Positions 1-9,527 of a DNA stretch of 64,000 bases are shown in pieces. Each line of letters opens with the position of its first letter. Position 1 is the stretch's first letter. The translations under genes were made by a program, and so were the position numbers. This stretch comes from Pseudomonas nitroreducens (GTDB taxonomy: Bacteria; Pseudomonadota; Gammaproteobacteria; Pseudomonadales; Pseudomonadaceae), in assembly GCF_024170165.1 (NCBI RefSeq), contig NZ_JALJXP010000016.1, forward strand, positions 62,001 to 126,000, read 5' to 3'. Under the pieces are notes generated by a model, which saw nothing but the letters and a program-made list of their open reading frames with translations, had not been told where the DNA came from and did no database searches.

Positions 1-764
1 CGAGCAACCCGCCGGACGGCGAGCGCCCGATCGGCTCCATCGGCCTGCGCCTGGCCTACCAGGGCATGCGCGCGGTGATCCTCGACGACCACGGCGACTA
101 CCTGCGCGATGCCGAAACCGACGAGGTCGGGGTGATCGCCATTAACGGCCCCAACGTCTTCCTCGGCTACCTCGAAGACAGCCACAACAAGGGCCTGTGG
201 ATCGACATCGGCACGCAGCGCTGGCTGAACACCGGCGATCTCGGCCGGCAGGACGCCCAGGGCTACTTCTGGCTCACCGGGCGCAAGAAGGAGCTGATCA
301 TCCGCGGCGGCCACAACATCGACCCGAAGCAGATCGAGGAAGCCTTGCAGGCCCACCCGGCGGTGGCCCTGGTGGCAGCGGTGGGCAGCCCCGATCCGCA
401 TGCCGGCGAGATTCCCGTGGCCTACGTGCAGCTTGCCGCCGGCCAGCGTGCCGACAGCGCCGCGCTGCTGGACTTCGCCAACCAGCGCATCAGCGAGCGC
501 GCCGCGGTGCCCAAGCGCATCGAGATTCTTGACGCCCTGCCGGTCACGCCGGTGGGCAAGATCTTCAAGCCCGCGCTGCAGCAACGCGAGATCGCCCGGG
601 TGATCCACCAGGAAGCGGACAACCAGGGCCTCGCCGGCATCGCCGTGGAGGTGGTGCAGGACGCCCGTCGCGGGCTGGTGGCGCAGGTTCGCGCCGGCTC
701 CGGGCGCGATGAACTGGCCCGCGCGCTGGGGCGCTACAGCTTCCAGATCGACTGGTCGGGATGA
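1..764 (+). CDS. Acyl-CoA synthetase (AMP-binding), C-terminal part
   Basis: The reading frame is open from the first bases of the window, so the start lies upstream and only about the last 250 residues are present. They hold the hinge and C-terminal lid of the ANL superfamily: an N-T-G-D-L-G motif that binds the ribose, the G-R-K-K-E hinge, R-G-G-H-N-I-D-P, and the catalytic lysine context P-V-T-P-V-G-K-I-F-K-P. These enzymes activate a carboxylic acid through an acyl-adenylate and transfer it to CoA in the cytoplasm. The fragment cannot tell which acid is used. The gene ends 67 bases before the metallo-hydrolase gene and probably belongs to the same locus as the DUF1302/DUF1329 genes. About 60 residues follow the usual end of the fold. 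Confidence 0.85.
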   Translation, partial: SNPPDGERPIGSIGLRLAYQGMRAVILDDHGDYLRDAETDEVGVIAINGPNVFLGYLEDSHNKGLWIDIGTQRWLNTGDLGRQDAQGYFWLTGRKKELIIRGGHNIDPKQIEEALQAHPAVALVAAVGSPDPHAGEIPVAYVQLAAGQRADSAALLDFANQRISERAAVPKRIEILDALPVTPVGKIFKPALQQREIARVIHQEADNQGLAGIAVEVVQDARRGLVAQVRAGSGRDELARALGRYSFQIDWSG

Positions 765-831
765 CCGCCACCATCGCCTTGCACGCGCGCTGCCACCCAT
801 AACAAGAAAAGCCAAGTAAAGGACCAGAGAC

Positions 832-1863
832 ATGCGATTGAAGTGGAAACTTGCCGTACCCGCCCTGCTGCTTGCCACCGTGGCCGCTGCCGCCGTGCTC
901 AACGGCCAGCGCATCCAGGAGGCGATCCTCGATGCCGAAGTGCGCGACCGCACCGACAACTCGCTGACCGCTGCCGACGGCAGCATCCGCGTCATCCTTT
1001 GCGGCACCGGCACGCCGCAGGTCAACGCACCGCGCGGGCAGGCCTGCACCCTGGTGGCGGCCGGCGGCCAGCTGTTCCTCTTCGACGCCGGCGAGAACGC
1101 CATGCGCAATGTCGAGGACAATCACGTGCCTCTGCCGGCGCTGACCCGCGTGTTCATCACCCACTGGCATTCGGACCACTTCAACGGCCTGGGCGCACTG
1201 ATCAATCACACCTGGATCAATGGCCGCAAAACGCCTTTCGAGGTCTACGGCCCGCGCGGCGTCGAGCAGGTGGTCAAGGGGCTGGCGATGGCCTATGCAG
1301 AGGACGTCGAGTTCCGCCACGAGCATGCGCTGCCGGCGATCTCCACCGAACTGGCCTATGCCCAGGCCCACGAGGTCGACCTGGCCGACGGCGTCGAATC
1401 GATGCGGGTGTACGACAAGGATGGCGTGACCATCGACGCCTTCCGTGTCGATCACCGCCCGGTGGATCCGGCTTTCGGCTACGTACTGCGCTACAGCGGC
1501 AAGAAGATCTTCATCAGCGGCGACACGCGCGTCACCGAGCGTTACTTCGGCGCCATGCAGGACGCCGACCTGGTGGTACACGAGGCCATCAACGGCCACC
1601 TGATCCGCATGGGCGCCGCCGCGCTGCAGCGTACCGGCCAGGCCGCCGCCGCGGCGCAAGCAGTACGGGTGCTCGACTACCACGCCGACACCCTCGGCCT
1701 GGCCAAGCTGGCCGAGAAGGCCAAGGTCCGCCATCTGGTGCTCACCCACCTGATTCCCAGCCCAACCAACTTCGTCAGCCGCCAGCTGTTCCTGCGCGGC
1801 ATGGCGGAGCGTTTCTCGGGCGAACTCACCCTGGGGGAGGACGCCATGGAAATACGCCTATGA
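832..1863 (+). CDS. Membrane-anchored metallo-beta-lactamase-fold hydrolase
   Basis: The 343-residue protein starts with a basic then hydrophobic segment (residues 4-22) that reads as a signal anchor or uncleaved signal peptide, so the enzyme should face the periplasm. The zinc-binding signature H-W-H-S-D-H-F-N-G is near residue 110. Later metal ligands are visible as the Asp in I-S-G-D-T and the His in L-T-H-L. The fold and motifs resemble RNase Z / arylsulfatase-type hydrolases, but an exported form is unlikely to process tRNA; hydrolysis of an ester, sulfate ester or lactone is more plausible. GGA 10 bases upstream supports the ATG. It sits between an acyl-CoA synthetase and a DUF1302 gene, so it may prepare the substrate they handle. 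That role is inferred. Confidence 0.85.
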   Translation: MRLKWKLAVPALLLATVAAAAVLNGQRIQEAILDAEVRDRTDNSLTAADGSIRVILCGTGTPQVNAPRGQACTLVAAGGQLFLFDAGENAMRNVEDNHVPLPALTRVFITHWHSDHFNGLGALINHTWINGRKTPFEVYGPRGVEQVVKGLAMAYAEDVEFRHEHALPAISTELAYAQAHEVDLADGVESMRVYDKDGVTIDAFRVDHRPVDPAFGYVLRYSGKKIFISGDTRVTERYFGAMQDADLVVHEAINGHLIRMGAAALQRTGQAAAAAQAVRVLDYHADTLGLAKLAEKAKVRHLVLTHLIPSPTNFVSRQLFLRGMAERFSGELTLGEDAMEIRL

Positions 1864-1975
1864 GTCGGCGCGTTCGCTGAAACCGGGCACCCGCTGAATC
1901 TGCGCGCCGGCTGTCCGCGAACGCCACCTGCCTTGCCAGCTGCACCTCACCAACACAATAAAAAAAGGTGATCCC

Positions 1976-3826
1976 ATGCAACGCTTCCCTCTGCGCCAGC
2001 CACTGCGGCTGAGCGTGCTCGCCCTCGCCATCTCGGCAACCCACGCAGCGGCTGCCACCTGGCAGCTCAACGACGACTGGAGCCTGACCAGCAACACCAC
2101 GCTGTCGCTGGGCACCAGCTGGTCCCTGCAGGGTGCCGACAAGGCCCAGGTGACCAGGGCCGACGCCAACAGCATCGGCAAGTCCGGCCACGGCGTGGCC
2201 TATAACGGCGACGACGGCCGGCTGAACTTCGACAAGGGCGACACCATCTCCACGGTGTTCAAGGGCCTGTCCGACTTCGACCTCAACGACGGCAGCCAGG
2301 GCGCCTTCCTGCGCCTGAAGTACTGGTACGACCAGGCCCTGGAAAACGCTGACGGCGACTTCACCCGCTTCGACGACTCCGGCTGGCAGGACCTGGCCAG
2401 GTTCAAGGGTTTCGAAGCCCTCGACGCCTATCTCTGGAAGGACTTCGACCTCAATGGCCACAAGCTCGGGGTGCGCGCCGGCAAGCAGGTGCTCAGCTGG
2501 GGCGAGGCGCTGTTCCTGCAGAACGGCATCAACGCCATCAACCCACTGGACGCCTCGGCATTCAACCGTCCCGGCGTGGAGCTCAAGGAAGGCCAGTTGC
2601 CGGTGGAGATGCTCAGCTTCAACTACGACCTCACCGACAAGGTGAGTGTCGAAGGCTTCTGGCAGTACAACTTCCGCCCCACCGTGCTGGACGGCTGCGG
2701 CACCTTCTTCAGCCTGGGCGACAACATCCAGGAAGGCTGCCAATTCGACGCGCTGATCGTCGGCGGCATCGGTACCACCCAACAGAGCCTGGTACCCAAT
2801 GCCCTCGACGCAGCTCCCGGCGAAGCGGCCTATGCCGAGCGCTACCTGCGCCGCACCTCCACCGACTGGGCTCGTGACACCGGCCAGTACGGCCTGGCCG
2901 TGCACTACTCGATCGAGCAACTCGGCGATGCCGACCTGGGCCTCTACTACGCCAACTACCACAGCCGCACTCCGCAGCTGGCCGGCGTCATCGCCCGGCA
3001 GGCACCCAACAGCGGCGGCAATCCCGGTGCGAACCTCAATACCGGCGACTACTTCACCGTCTACCCCGAGGACATCCGCCTGTTCGGCATCAGCCTGAGC
3101 ACCGTGCTGGATACCACCGCCGTGTTCGGCGAGCTGAGCTACCGCCCCAACATGCCGCTGGGCTACAACCCGGTGGACATGGGTGCGCTGCTCGCCGGCC
3201 AGGCCAACACGCCGATCCTGCCGATGACCGCCGACCAGCTCACGGACGCACGCGGCACCACGGTGGAAGGCTACGCGCGCAAGGAGTTCTGGCAGCTCAG
3301 CCTGGGCGCCATCGACACCGTCTCCAACGTACTGGGTGCCGAGCGCTTCGCCTGGGCCGGGGAAGTGGGCGCCAACTGGATCGGCGGCCTGCATGAGCGC
3401 TTCGGTCGCGCCGGCAGCTTCGGCCGCACGCCGCCCACCGACGGCAGCCTGTGCAACCCCGGCACGGCGTTCGGCAATCCGGGCGGGCTGAGCGATTCCG
3501 AGCTGGCCGCCTACAACGCCGACAACTGCAACACCGACGGGCTGATGACCGACTTCTCCTGGGGCTACCGCCTGCGCCTGGCACTCAACTACGAAGGCCT
3601 GCTGCCGGCCACCGTGGTCACCCCGTCGATCACCTGGCGCCACGACGTCGAGGGCAACAGCCCGAACTTCCAGGAAGGCCAGCAAGCCGCCGGCCTCGCC
3701 CTGACCTTCGACTACCGCAACAACTACTCGCTGGAACTGGCCTACAACGCGTTCTTCGGCTCCAACGACTACTCCACCATCGATGACCGCGACTTCGCCT
3801 CGGTCACCCTCAAAGCGAGCTTCTGA
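1976..3826 (+). CDS. DUF1302 family outer-membrane protein
   Basis: The 616-residue product has a signal peptide ending around A-T-H-A-A-A (residue 25) and then long stretches of alternating polar and aromatic residues typical of a beta-barrel. It ends in K-A-S-F, and a C-terminal phenylalanine is the usual outer-membrane insertion signal. The central G-K-Q-V-L-S-W-G-E segment is characteristic of DUF1302. These proteins nearly always pair with DUF1329, as here, two bases downstream. The family has no firmly established biochemical role. Location beside lipid- or terpenoid-degradation genes in many Pseudomonas suggests passage of hydrophobic molecules across the outer membrane. AAGGTG six to eight bases before the ATG sets the start. 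Confidence 0.9.
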   Translation: MQRFPLRQPLRLSVLALAISATHAAAATWQLNDDWSLTSNTTLSLGTSWSLQGADKAQVTRADANSIGKSGHGVAYNGDDGRLNFDKGDTISTVFKGLSDFDLNDGSQGAFLRLKYWYDQALENADGDFTRFDDSGWQDLARFKGFEALDAYLWKDFDLNGHKLGVRAGKQVLSWGEALFLQNGINAINPLDASAFNRPGVELKEGQLPVEMLSFNYDLTDKVSVEGFWQYNFRPTVLDGCGTFFSLGDNIQEGCQFDALIVGGIGTTQQSLVPNALDAAPGEAAYAERYLRRTSTDWARDTGQYGLAVHYSIEQLGDADLGLYYANYHSRTPQLAGVIARQAPNSGGNPGANLNTGDYFTVYPEDIRLFGISLSTVLDTTAVFGELSYRPNMPLGYNPVDMGALLAGQANTPILPMTADQLTDARGTTVEGYARKEFWQLSLGAIDTVSNVLGAERFAWAGEVGANWIGGLHERFGRAGSFGRTPPTDGSLCNPGTAFGNPGGLSDSELAAYNADNCNTDGLMTDFSWGYRLRLALNYEGLLPATVVTPSITWRHDVEGNSPNFQEGQQAAGLALTFDYRNNYSLELAYNAFFGSNDYSTIDDRDFASVTLKASF

Positions 3827-3828
3827 CC

Positions 3829-5181
3829 ATGACCCTCAAAGCACACTTCTCTGCTCTGACCCTGGCGCTCTCCGTGGTGGCTGCCACCCCGCTCGCCCAG
3901 GCCAAGGAAACCGACGCGGCGAGACTCGACGGGCCGCTGACCATCGTTGGCGCCGAACGCGGCGCCAACGCCGACGGCAGCATCCCGGCCTGGTCCGGCG
4001 GCCTCAAGCCGGGCGCCGCCGCCATCAGCGCCAATGGCGACTATGCCGACCCCTTCGCCCAGGAGAAACCACTCTACGTCGTGACGCAGGCCAACCTCGC
4101 CCAGTACACCCAGGTGCTGAGTCCCGGCCAGCAGGCGATGTTCAAGCGCTATCCCGATTACCGTATGCCGGTCTATCCCACCCATCGCACCAGTACCCTG
4201 CCCAAGGCGTACCAGGACGAAAGCCGCGCCAACCTGAGCAAGGTCACCCTGGCCGAAGGCGGCAATGGCCTGGAGGGCTACAACTTCGGTGTGGCCTTTC
4301 CCGAGCCGACCCAGGCGCTGGAGGTCATGTGGAACCACCTGACCCGTTACCGCGGCGGCTCGGCCCGCCGCTCCACGGCCTCGGTCACCGTGCAGGAAGG
4401 CGGCGACTTCACCGTGGTGACCAACGACGCGCTGACCGCCTTCCGCGAACGCGTCAGCGACCTGGATGCGGGCGAGAACCTGCTGTTCTTCAATCGCATC
4501 CTCACCACCTCCCCCTCGCGTTACGCCGGCGAAGCCCTGGTGGTACAGGAGCCGATCAACCAGGTGGAGGAACCGCGTTCGGCCTGGCAGTACATCCCCG
4601 GTCAGCGTCGCGTACGGCGCGCGCCCACCCTCGCCTACGACAGCAGCGCGCGGCAGAGCTTCGGCCAGGTAGTGACCGACAGCGTCGACGGCTACAACGG
4701 CGCACCGGATCGCTACGACTGGAAGCTGATCGGCAAGCAGGAGCTGCTGGTGGGCTACAACGCGTTCCGCCTGGCGAGCAAGTCCGTCAGCTACAAGGAC
4801 CTGCTCAAGCCCGGCTACATCAATCCCGAGCACACCCGCTACGAAAAGCACCGCGTCTGGGTGGTCGAAGCCAGCCTCAAGCCCGGCGCACGCCACGTGT
4901 ATGCCAAGCGTCGTTTCTACATCGACGAGGACACCTGGCAGATCATGGTTTCCGACATCTATGACACCCGCGGCGAACTGTGGCGCCTGTATGAATCGCA
5001 CCTGGCCAACTACCACGACATCGAGCTGCCCATCACCGTCGCCGAAGCTACCTACGACCTGATCTCCGGCCGCTACGCGGTGGGCTACCTGAGCAATGAA
5101 GTGACCAGCAAGGCCGAGTTCGGCATGCCGCTTTCCAAGTCCGAATTCACCTCGGCGCAACTCAAGCGCCTGGGCAAATGA
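3829..5181 (+). CDS. DUF1329 family periplasmic protein
   Basis: The 450-residue protein has a cleavable signal peptide (hydrophobic core residues 8-20, cleavage after A-Q-A) followed by the DUF1329 domain over most of the mature chain. It begins with the typical L-T-I-V-G-A-E-R-G-A-N-A-D-G-S-I-P segment. The fold has been related to the lipoprotein/lipid carriers LolA and LolB, so a soluble periplasmic carrier of a hydrophobic ligand is a reasonable idea, not a demonstrated one. It starts two bases after the DUF1302 stop and must share its transcript. Many other DUF1302-DUF1329 loci also have an MMPL/RND permease; none is in this window, and two DUF1254 genes occupy that place. Confidence 0.9.
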   Translation: MTLKAHFSALTLALSVVAATPLAQAKETDAARLDGPLTIVGAERGANADGSIPAWSGGLKPGAAAISANGDYADPFAQEKPLYVVTQANLAQYTQVLSPGQQAMFKRYPDYRMPVYPTHRTSTLPKAYQDESRANLSKVTLAEGGNGLEGYNFGVAFPEPTQALEVMWNHLTRYRGGSARRSTASVTVQEGGDFTVVTNDALTAFRERVSDLDAGENLLFFNRILTTSPSRYAGEALVVQEPINQVEEPRSAWQYIPGQRRVRRAPTLAYDSSARQSFGQVVTDSVDGYNGAPDRYDWKLIGKQELLVGYNAFRLASKSVSYKDLLKPGYINPEHTRYEKHRVWVVEASLKPGARHVYAKRRFYIDEDTWQIMVSDIYDTRGELWRLYESHLANYHDIELPITVAEATYDLISGRYAVGYLSNEVTSKAEFGMPLSKSEFTSAQLKRLGK

Positions 5182-5222
5182 TCCCTTTCACCTGACAGGA
5201 ACAGACACGAGGAGTCCACTGC

Positions 5223-6617
5223 ATGGCCCTGAGCAAGAAAACCCGCCTGGCCCTGGGAATCGGCGCGGCCGTCGTCGTCGCCGGGGGCCTGGCGGCCAAG
5301 AGCGTCATCGACCAGGCCAGGGAAACCGCCGCGGCCTACCTGTTTGGCTATCCGCTGGTGATGATGGAGGTGACCAAGCAGCACCAGATGCTGATCGGCA
5401 CCAGCGCGATGAACCGCTTCAACCACAGCAAGCGCTTCCCCGACCCCGGCTTCAACGGCGTGGTTTCGCCCAATGTCGACACGCTCTACAGCATTGCCCA
5501 CTTCGACCTGCGCGCCGAACCGCTGGTGCTGGAAATCCCCGAAACCCGCGGGCAGTTCTACATGATGCAGATCCTCGACGCCTGGACCAACGTCACCCTC
5601 AGCCCCGGCACGCGAACCCTCGGCAGCCAGGCGAAGACCTACCTGATCGCCGGGCCGACCTGGGCTGGCAGCGTCCCCGCCGGGATGGAACTGGTGCGTG
5701 TGCCAACCCGACTGGCGTGGATGATCGGGCGGATTCGCAGCAGCGGTGAAAGCCAGTACCAGCAGGTCACCGCGCTGCAGGAAGGCTTCAAGCTGATACC
5801 GCTGAGCGCCTGGCAAGGCGCGCCTGAAGACAGCCCGGTGCCGCCCATCGCACTGGTGAAGCTGCCGGCGCTGGCGAAAAGCCCCTCCCCTGACCGCCAG
5901 GTCGCCTCCTGGAGCCAGGACCAGTTCTTCTCCACCTTCTGCCAACTGATCAAGGACAACCCGCCGACCGCGGCCGACGCACCGATGATGCAGCGCATCC
6001 AGACCACCGGACTGCTCGGCGAAGGCTGCACCGCGCAGCTTTCGCCCCTGCAGAAAATCGGCAGCGCACTCGGCTACAAGAAGGTGCAGGAAGTCCTGGC
6101 CAACAGCCGCCAAGTGCTCGAGCAACTGCCGACCTACAACGGCTGGCGCATTGGCTACGACCTTGGCGACTACGGCACCCGCTACGAACAGCGAGCTATC
6201 GTCGCGAAGATTGCGCTGGGCGCCAACCTGGCGGCTGACGCCATCTACCCCAACCTGTGGAAGGACCAGGAAAACCAGGCGTTGAGCGGTGAGCACCGCT
6301 ACGTACTGCACTTCACCAGGGACCAGTTGCCCCCGGTACGCGCCTTCTGGTCGCTGACCCTGTACAACGGCAAGCAGTTCCTCAGCGACAACCCGCTCAA
6401 TCGCTATGCCCTCAGCGACCGCAGCGACCTGCACTACAACGCCGACGGCTCGCTCGACCTGTACGTGCAGAACGACCAGCCGCAGTCCCCCGACCAGCAG
6501 CGCAACTGGCTACCGGCCCCGCAGGACGAGTTCAACCTGTTCCTGCGCCTGTACTGGCCCAAGGACTCGGCGCTGAACAAACAGTGGTTGCCGCCCGCCA
6601 TCCAGCGCCTGCAATAG
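5223..6617 (+). CDS. DUF1254/DUF1214 domain protein, first copy
   Basis: The product is 464 residues. Residues 9-22 form a hydrophobic N-terminal segment, so it is exported or anchored facing the periplasm. DUF1254 follows, with F-G-Y-P-L-V near residue 40, S-P-N-V-D-T-L-Y-S near residue 83 and R-T-L-G-S-Q near residue 135. The C-terminal DUF1214 domain has R-A-F-W-S-L-T-L-Y-N and the Y-N-A-D-G-S-L-D-L-Y segment near residue 410. The activity of the family is unknown. GAGGAG ten bases upstream supports the start. It lies 41 bases after the DUF1329 gene and is probably cotranscribed with it. The next gene is a diverged paralogue of the same length. Confidence 0.9.
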   Translation: MALSKKTRLALGIGAAVVVAGGLAAKSVIDQARETAAAYLFGYPLVMMEVTKQHQMLIGTSAMNRFNHSKRFPDPGFNGVVSPNVDTLYSIAHFDLRAEPLVLEIPETRGQFYMMQILDAWTNVTLSPGTRTLGSQAKTYLIAGPTWAGSVPAGMELVRVPTRLAWMIGRIRSSGESQYQQVTALQEGFKLIPLSAWQGAPEDSPVPPIALVKLPALAKSPSPDRQVASWSQDQFFSTFCQLIKDNPPTAADAPMMQRIQTTGLLGEGCTAQLSPLQKIGSALGYKKVQEVLANSRQVLEQLPTYNGWRIGYDLGDYGTRYEQRAIVAKIALGANLAADAIYPNLWKDQENQALSGEHRYVLHFTRDQLPPVRAFWSLTLYNGKQFLSDNPLNRYALSDRSDLHYNADGSLDLYVQNDQPQSPDQQRNWLPAPQDEFNLFLRLYWPKDSALNKQWLPPAIQRLQ

Positions 6618-6630
6618 TCGGCCACGTAAC

Positions 6631-6655
6631 GCCCCGTCAGCATCGGCTACGGGGC
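6631..6655 (+). terminator. Weak hairpin between the DUF1254 paralogues
   Basis: Arms GCCCCGT and ACGGGGC enclose an 11-base loop and are followed by a short pyrimidine run (CTTCTCCC). It lies between the two DUF1254 genes. It could be a weak terminator or mRNA-stabilising hairpin; no proper T-run follows. Confidence 0.3.
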
Positions 6656-6716
6656 CTTCTCCCTGAATCCCTGACGCAGCGCGCCGGCGCTCGGAAGGAC
6701 CGCAATACGGGAAGCG

Positions 6717-8111
6717 ATGATGAACCACCTGAGCCTGTCTGAACGCTCGTCTTGCAAGCCGCGCAGGCTCCATCGGCGCCTGCTGGGTGCCGCCGCACTG
6801 GTGCTCGTACTGGGTGCCGGGCTGCTCTGGGGCCAACGCGAAAACGTGGGCCTGGCGGCCCGCGGGTATGTGTTCGGCTATCCCCTGGTGCTGGCCGAAC
6901 TCACCCGGCACAACTTTGTCAGCGGCATCGCCCCGGCCAACCGCCTGGTACATATGGCGAGCTTCCCCGACGCCGACTTCCGCGAGTTCGTCCGGCCCAA
7001 CGTGGACACGCTCTACACCCAGGCCTGGCTGGATATGGACGCCGGCCCGTGGGTCTTCGAGATACCCGTCAGCCCGCGCTACCAGCTGATGCAGTTTCTC
7101 GACGCCTGGAGCAACGTGTTCGCCAGCCTGGGCACACGCACCCTCGGCAGCCAGGGCGGACACTTCCTGCTGGTGGGCCCCGACTGGAAGGGATCAGTGC
7201 CGCCGGGGCTCACCCTGCTGCGCTCACCGACCCGCCTCAGCTGGCTGCTGGGACGCATCCAGACCAATGGCAAGGCCGACTACCCGACAGTGCACGCGCT
7301 GCAGGCCGGCATCCAGCTGCGCAGCCTGGAGGACTGGCAGCGCGGTACGGCCAGCCCTGCTCTGCCCTTCGCCCTGCCCAAGACACCCGAAATGTCGCCG
7401 CTCTACCAGCTGCGCGCGCTGAGTGCAGAGGCATACTTCACGCAGCTGGCTGCACTTCTGCCGGACAACCCCGCCGCCGCCGGGGATGCGCAAGCCCTCG
7501 CCGACCTGCAACGGCTGGGCGTGCATGCCGGTGCTGAGCCGAACTGGAGCTGGCTGCAGAAGCAGGCCGTGCGCCTGGGCATCTGGCTGGCCGAACGGGA
7601 GATGCGCGCCTCCCTGCAGCGTAGCGATGGCCTGGTCGACGGCTGGCGCCAGCCCCCCTCACACATTGGCGCTTACGCCCAGGACTACGGGCTGCGTGCC
7701 GTGGTGGCGATGGCCGGGTTCGGCGCGAACCTGGCAGCGGACGCGATCTACCCCAACGCCAATCTCGACGGCCAGGGCAGACAACTGCAAGGCGGGCAGC
7801 GCTACCGGCTGCACTTCGCTGCCGGCGCCCTGCCGCCGGCCAGGGCGTTCTGGTCGGTGACCGCCTACGATGGCGACGGCTACCTGATTGCCAACCCACT
7901 GGCGCGCTATGCCCTGGGCGACCGCGACCCGCTCCGCTACAACGCCGACGGCTCCCTGGACCTCTGGCTGCAGGAGCAGGCTCCGGCACAGCAGAGCAAC
8001 TGGTTGCCGATTCCCGCCAGCGGCCCCTTCAGCCTGACCGGGCGCATCTACCTGCCCGAGCAGCGCCTGCTCGACGGCCAGTGGCATATGCCAGGCATAG
8101 AACGGTTGTGA
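6717..8111 (+). CDS. DUF1254/DUF1214 domain protein, second copy
   Basis: This 464-residue paralogue of the preceding gene keeps the same landmarks: a hydrophobic N-terminal segment (about residues 22-37), F-G-Y-P-L-V, R-P-N-V-D-T-L-Y-T, R-T-L-G-S-Q, R-A-F-W-S-V-T-A-Y-D and Y-N-A-D-G-S-L-D-L-W. The positively charged stretch before the membrane segment places the bulk of the protein in the periplasm. Two adjacent ATG codons are possible starts; the upstream one is used here. Identity with its neighbour is well below that of a recent duplication, so the two may have different ligands. A strong terminator follows, closing the locus that began with the acyl-CoA synthetase. Confidence 0.88.
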   Translation: MMNHLSLSERSSCKPRRLHRRLLGAAALVLVLGAGLLWGQRENVGLAARGYVFGYPLVLAELTRHNFVSGIAPANRLVHMASFPDADFREFVRPNVDTLYTQAWLDMDAGPWVFEIPVSPRYQLMQFLDAWSNVFASLGTRTLGSQGGHFLLVGPDWKGSVPPGLTLLRSPTRLSWLLGRIQTNGKADYPTVHALQAGIQLRSLEDWQRGTASPALPFALPKTPEMSPLYQLRALSAEAYFTQLAALLPDNPAAAGDAQALADLQRLGVHAGAEPNWSWLQKQAVRLGIWLAEREMRASLQRSDGLVDGWRQPPSHIGAYAQDYGLRAVVAMAGFGANLAADAIYPNANLDGQGRQLQGGQRYRLHFAAGALPPARAFWSVTAYDGDGYLIANPLARYALGDRDPLRYNADGSLDLWLQEQAPAQQSNWLPIPASGPFSLTGRIYLPEQRLLDGQWHMPGIERL

Positions 8112-8167
8112 AAGCCGCTGGCCGCACCTGCCGCAGGCAGCGTCTGCCAGCAGTATCAGGCAGGATG

Positions 8168-8198
8168 AAAAAAGGCCGCCTTGTGGGCGGCCTTTTTC
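8168..8198. terminator. Bidirectional terminator between DUF1254 and braB
   Basis: GGCCGCC and GGCGGCC pair around a five-base loop. They are flanked by A and T runs that extend the stem, giving a T-run on both strands. It sits between the convergent second DUF1254 gene and braB and can serve both. Confidence 0.85.
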
Positions 8199-8213
8199 AT
8201 GGAGGGCGGGATA

Positions 8214-9527
8214 TCAGGCCATCGCTTCCTGGGGTTTGCCCAGCAGGCGGTCGATCACCACCATCACGGCCAGCATGGCCACCGAGGGGATCAGCCAGGC
8301 GAGGCCCTGCTCGGCCAGCGGCAGGTGTTCCATCCAGGCCGGCATCCAGGCGTCGAGCTTGGCGCCCTTCAGGGCATCGATGAGGCCGAAGACGAAGGAG
8401 ATCACCATCACCGGTGCGACGATGCGGGTCTGCGAGCGCCACAGGCTGGCGCAGAAGCTCAGCGCCACCAGCACGATGCACGGCGGGTAGATGGCGGTCA
8501 GCACCGGGATCGAGAACTGGATGAGCTTGGTCAGGCCCAGGTTCGATACCAGCAGCGAGAAGCCGGCCAGGATGACCACCAGGCTGCGGTACGACAGCGG
8601 CAGGATGCGGCAGAAGTACTCGGCGCAGGCACAGGTCAGGCCGACGGCGGTCACCAGGCAGGCCAGCGCGATGAGCACGGCGAGGAAGGTGCTGCCCAGC
8701 GAGCCGAAGGTGTGCTGCACGTAGGCATGCAGGACGGCTGCGCCGTTGGCGGCGCCGGCGGCGATGTCGTGGCTGCCGGCCCCCAGGCGGAACAGGCTGA
8801 TGTACACCAGCGCCAGGCCGACCCCGGCGATCAGGCCGGCGATGATGGCGTAGCGGGTGATCAGGCGCGGCGAGTCGACGCCACGGGAGCGGATCGCGTT
8901 GACGATGACGATGCCGAAGACCAGCGCGCCAAGGGTGTCCATGGTCAGGTAGCCATTGACGAAGCCCTGGGAGAACGCTGCGGCCTGGTAGGCCGGCTCA
9001 GCGATGCCAATGGGGCCGGCTGGCAGCATGAAGGCGGCGATGCCCAGCGCGGCCAGGGCGACGATCTTCAGCGGCGCGAGGAAGCGGCCGACGGTATCCA
9101 GCAGCTTGCCCGGGTACAGCGAGATCACCAGCACGATCAGGAAGTACACCAGGCTGTAGAGGAACAGCGGCAGCGCGCCCTCACCGGTCAGCGGCGCCAG
9201 GCCGACTTCGAAGGAGACGGTGGCGGTACGCGGGGTGGCGAACAGCGGCCCGACCGACAGGTAGCAGACAGCCGCGAGCACGCCGCCGGCGACTTTGCCG
9301 ATGGGATGGCTCAGGGCGTCCATCGCACCACCGACCTTGGCCAGGGCGACGACGGTGATCACCGGCAGGCCGACCGCGGTGATCAGGAAGCCCAGCGCGG
9401 CCATCCACACGTGCGGCCCCGACTGCAGGCCCACGATCGGCGGGAAGATGATGTTGCCCGCGCCGACGAACAGCGCGAAGGTCATAAAACCCAGTGCCAG
9501 GATGTCCTGGCCTTTCAAGACTTTCAT
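8214..9527 (-). CDS. braB: Branched-chain amino acid:cation symporter
   Basis: The 437-residue, strongly hydrophobic protein has about twelve predicted membrane helices. Its N-terminus, [18 protein letters not shown], is the hallmark of the BrnQ/BraB/BraZ family of sodium-coupled leucine, isoleucine and valine carriers. An in-frame extension of 40 codons exists upstream, but the ATG used here gives the family's normal N-terminus. The upstream codons encode a basic, non-membrane peptide that does not belong to the family. The Shine-Dalgarno sequence is weak. In P. aeruginosa the gene next to sucD is braB, and this position supports that name over brnQ or braZ. It ends 16 bases before a shared terminator. 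Confidence 0.88.
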   Translation of the reverse strand: MKVLKGQDILALGFMTFALFVGAGNIIFPPIVGLQSGPHVWMAALGFLITAVGLPVITVVALAKVGGAMDALSHPIGKVAGGVLAAVCYLSVGPLFATPRTATVSFEVGLAPLTGEGALPLFLYSLVYFLIVLVISLYPGKLLDTVGRFLAPLKIVALAALGIAAFMLPAGPIGIAEPAYQAAAFSQGFVNGYLTMDTLGALVFGIVIVNAIRSRGVDSPRLITRYAIIAGLIAGVGLALVYISLFRLGAGSHDIAAGAANGAAVLHAYVQHTFGSLGSTFLAVLIALACLVTAVGLTCACAEYFCRILPLSYRSLVVILAGFSLLVSNLGLTKLIQFSIPVLTAIYPPCIVLVALSFCASLWRSQTRIVAPVMVISFVFGLIDALKGAKLDAWMPAWMEHLPLAEQGLAWLIPSVAMLAVMVVIDRLLGKPQEAMA

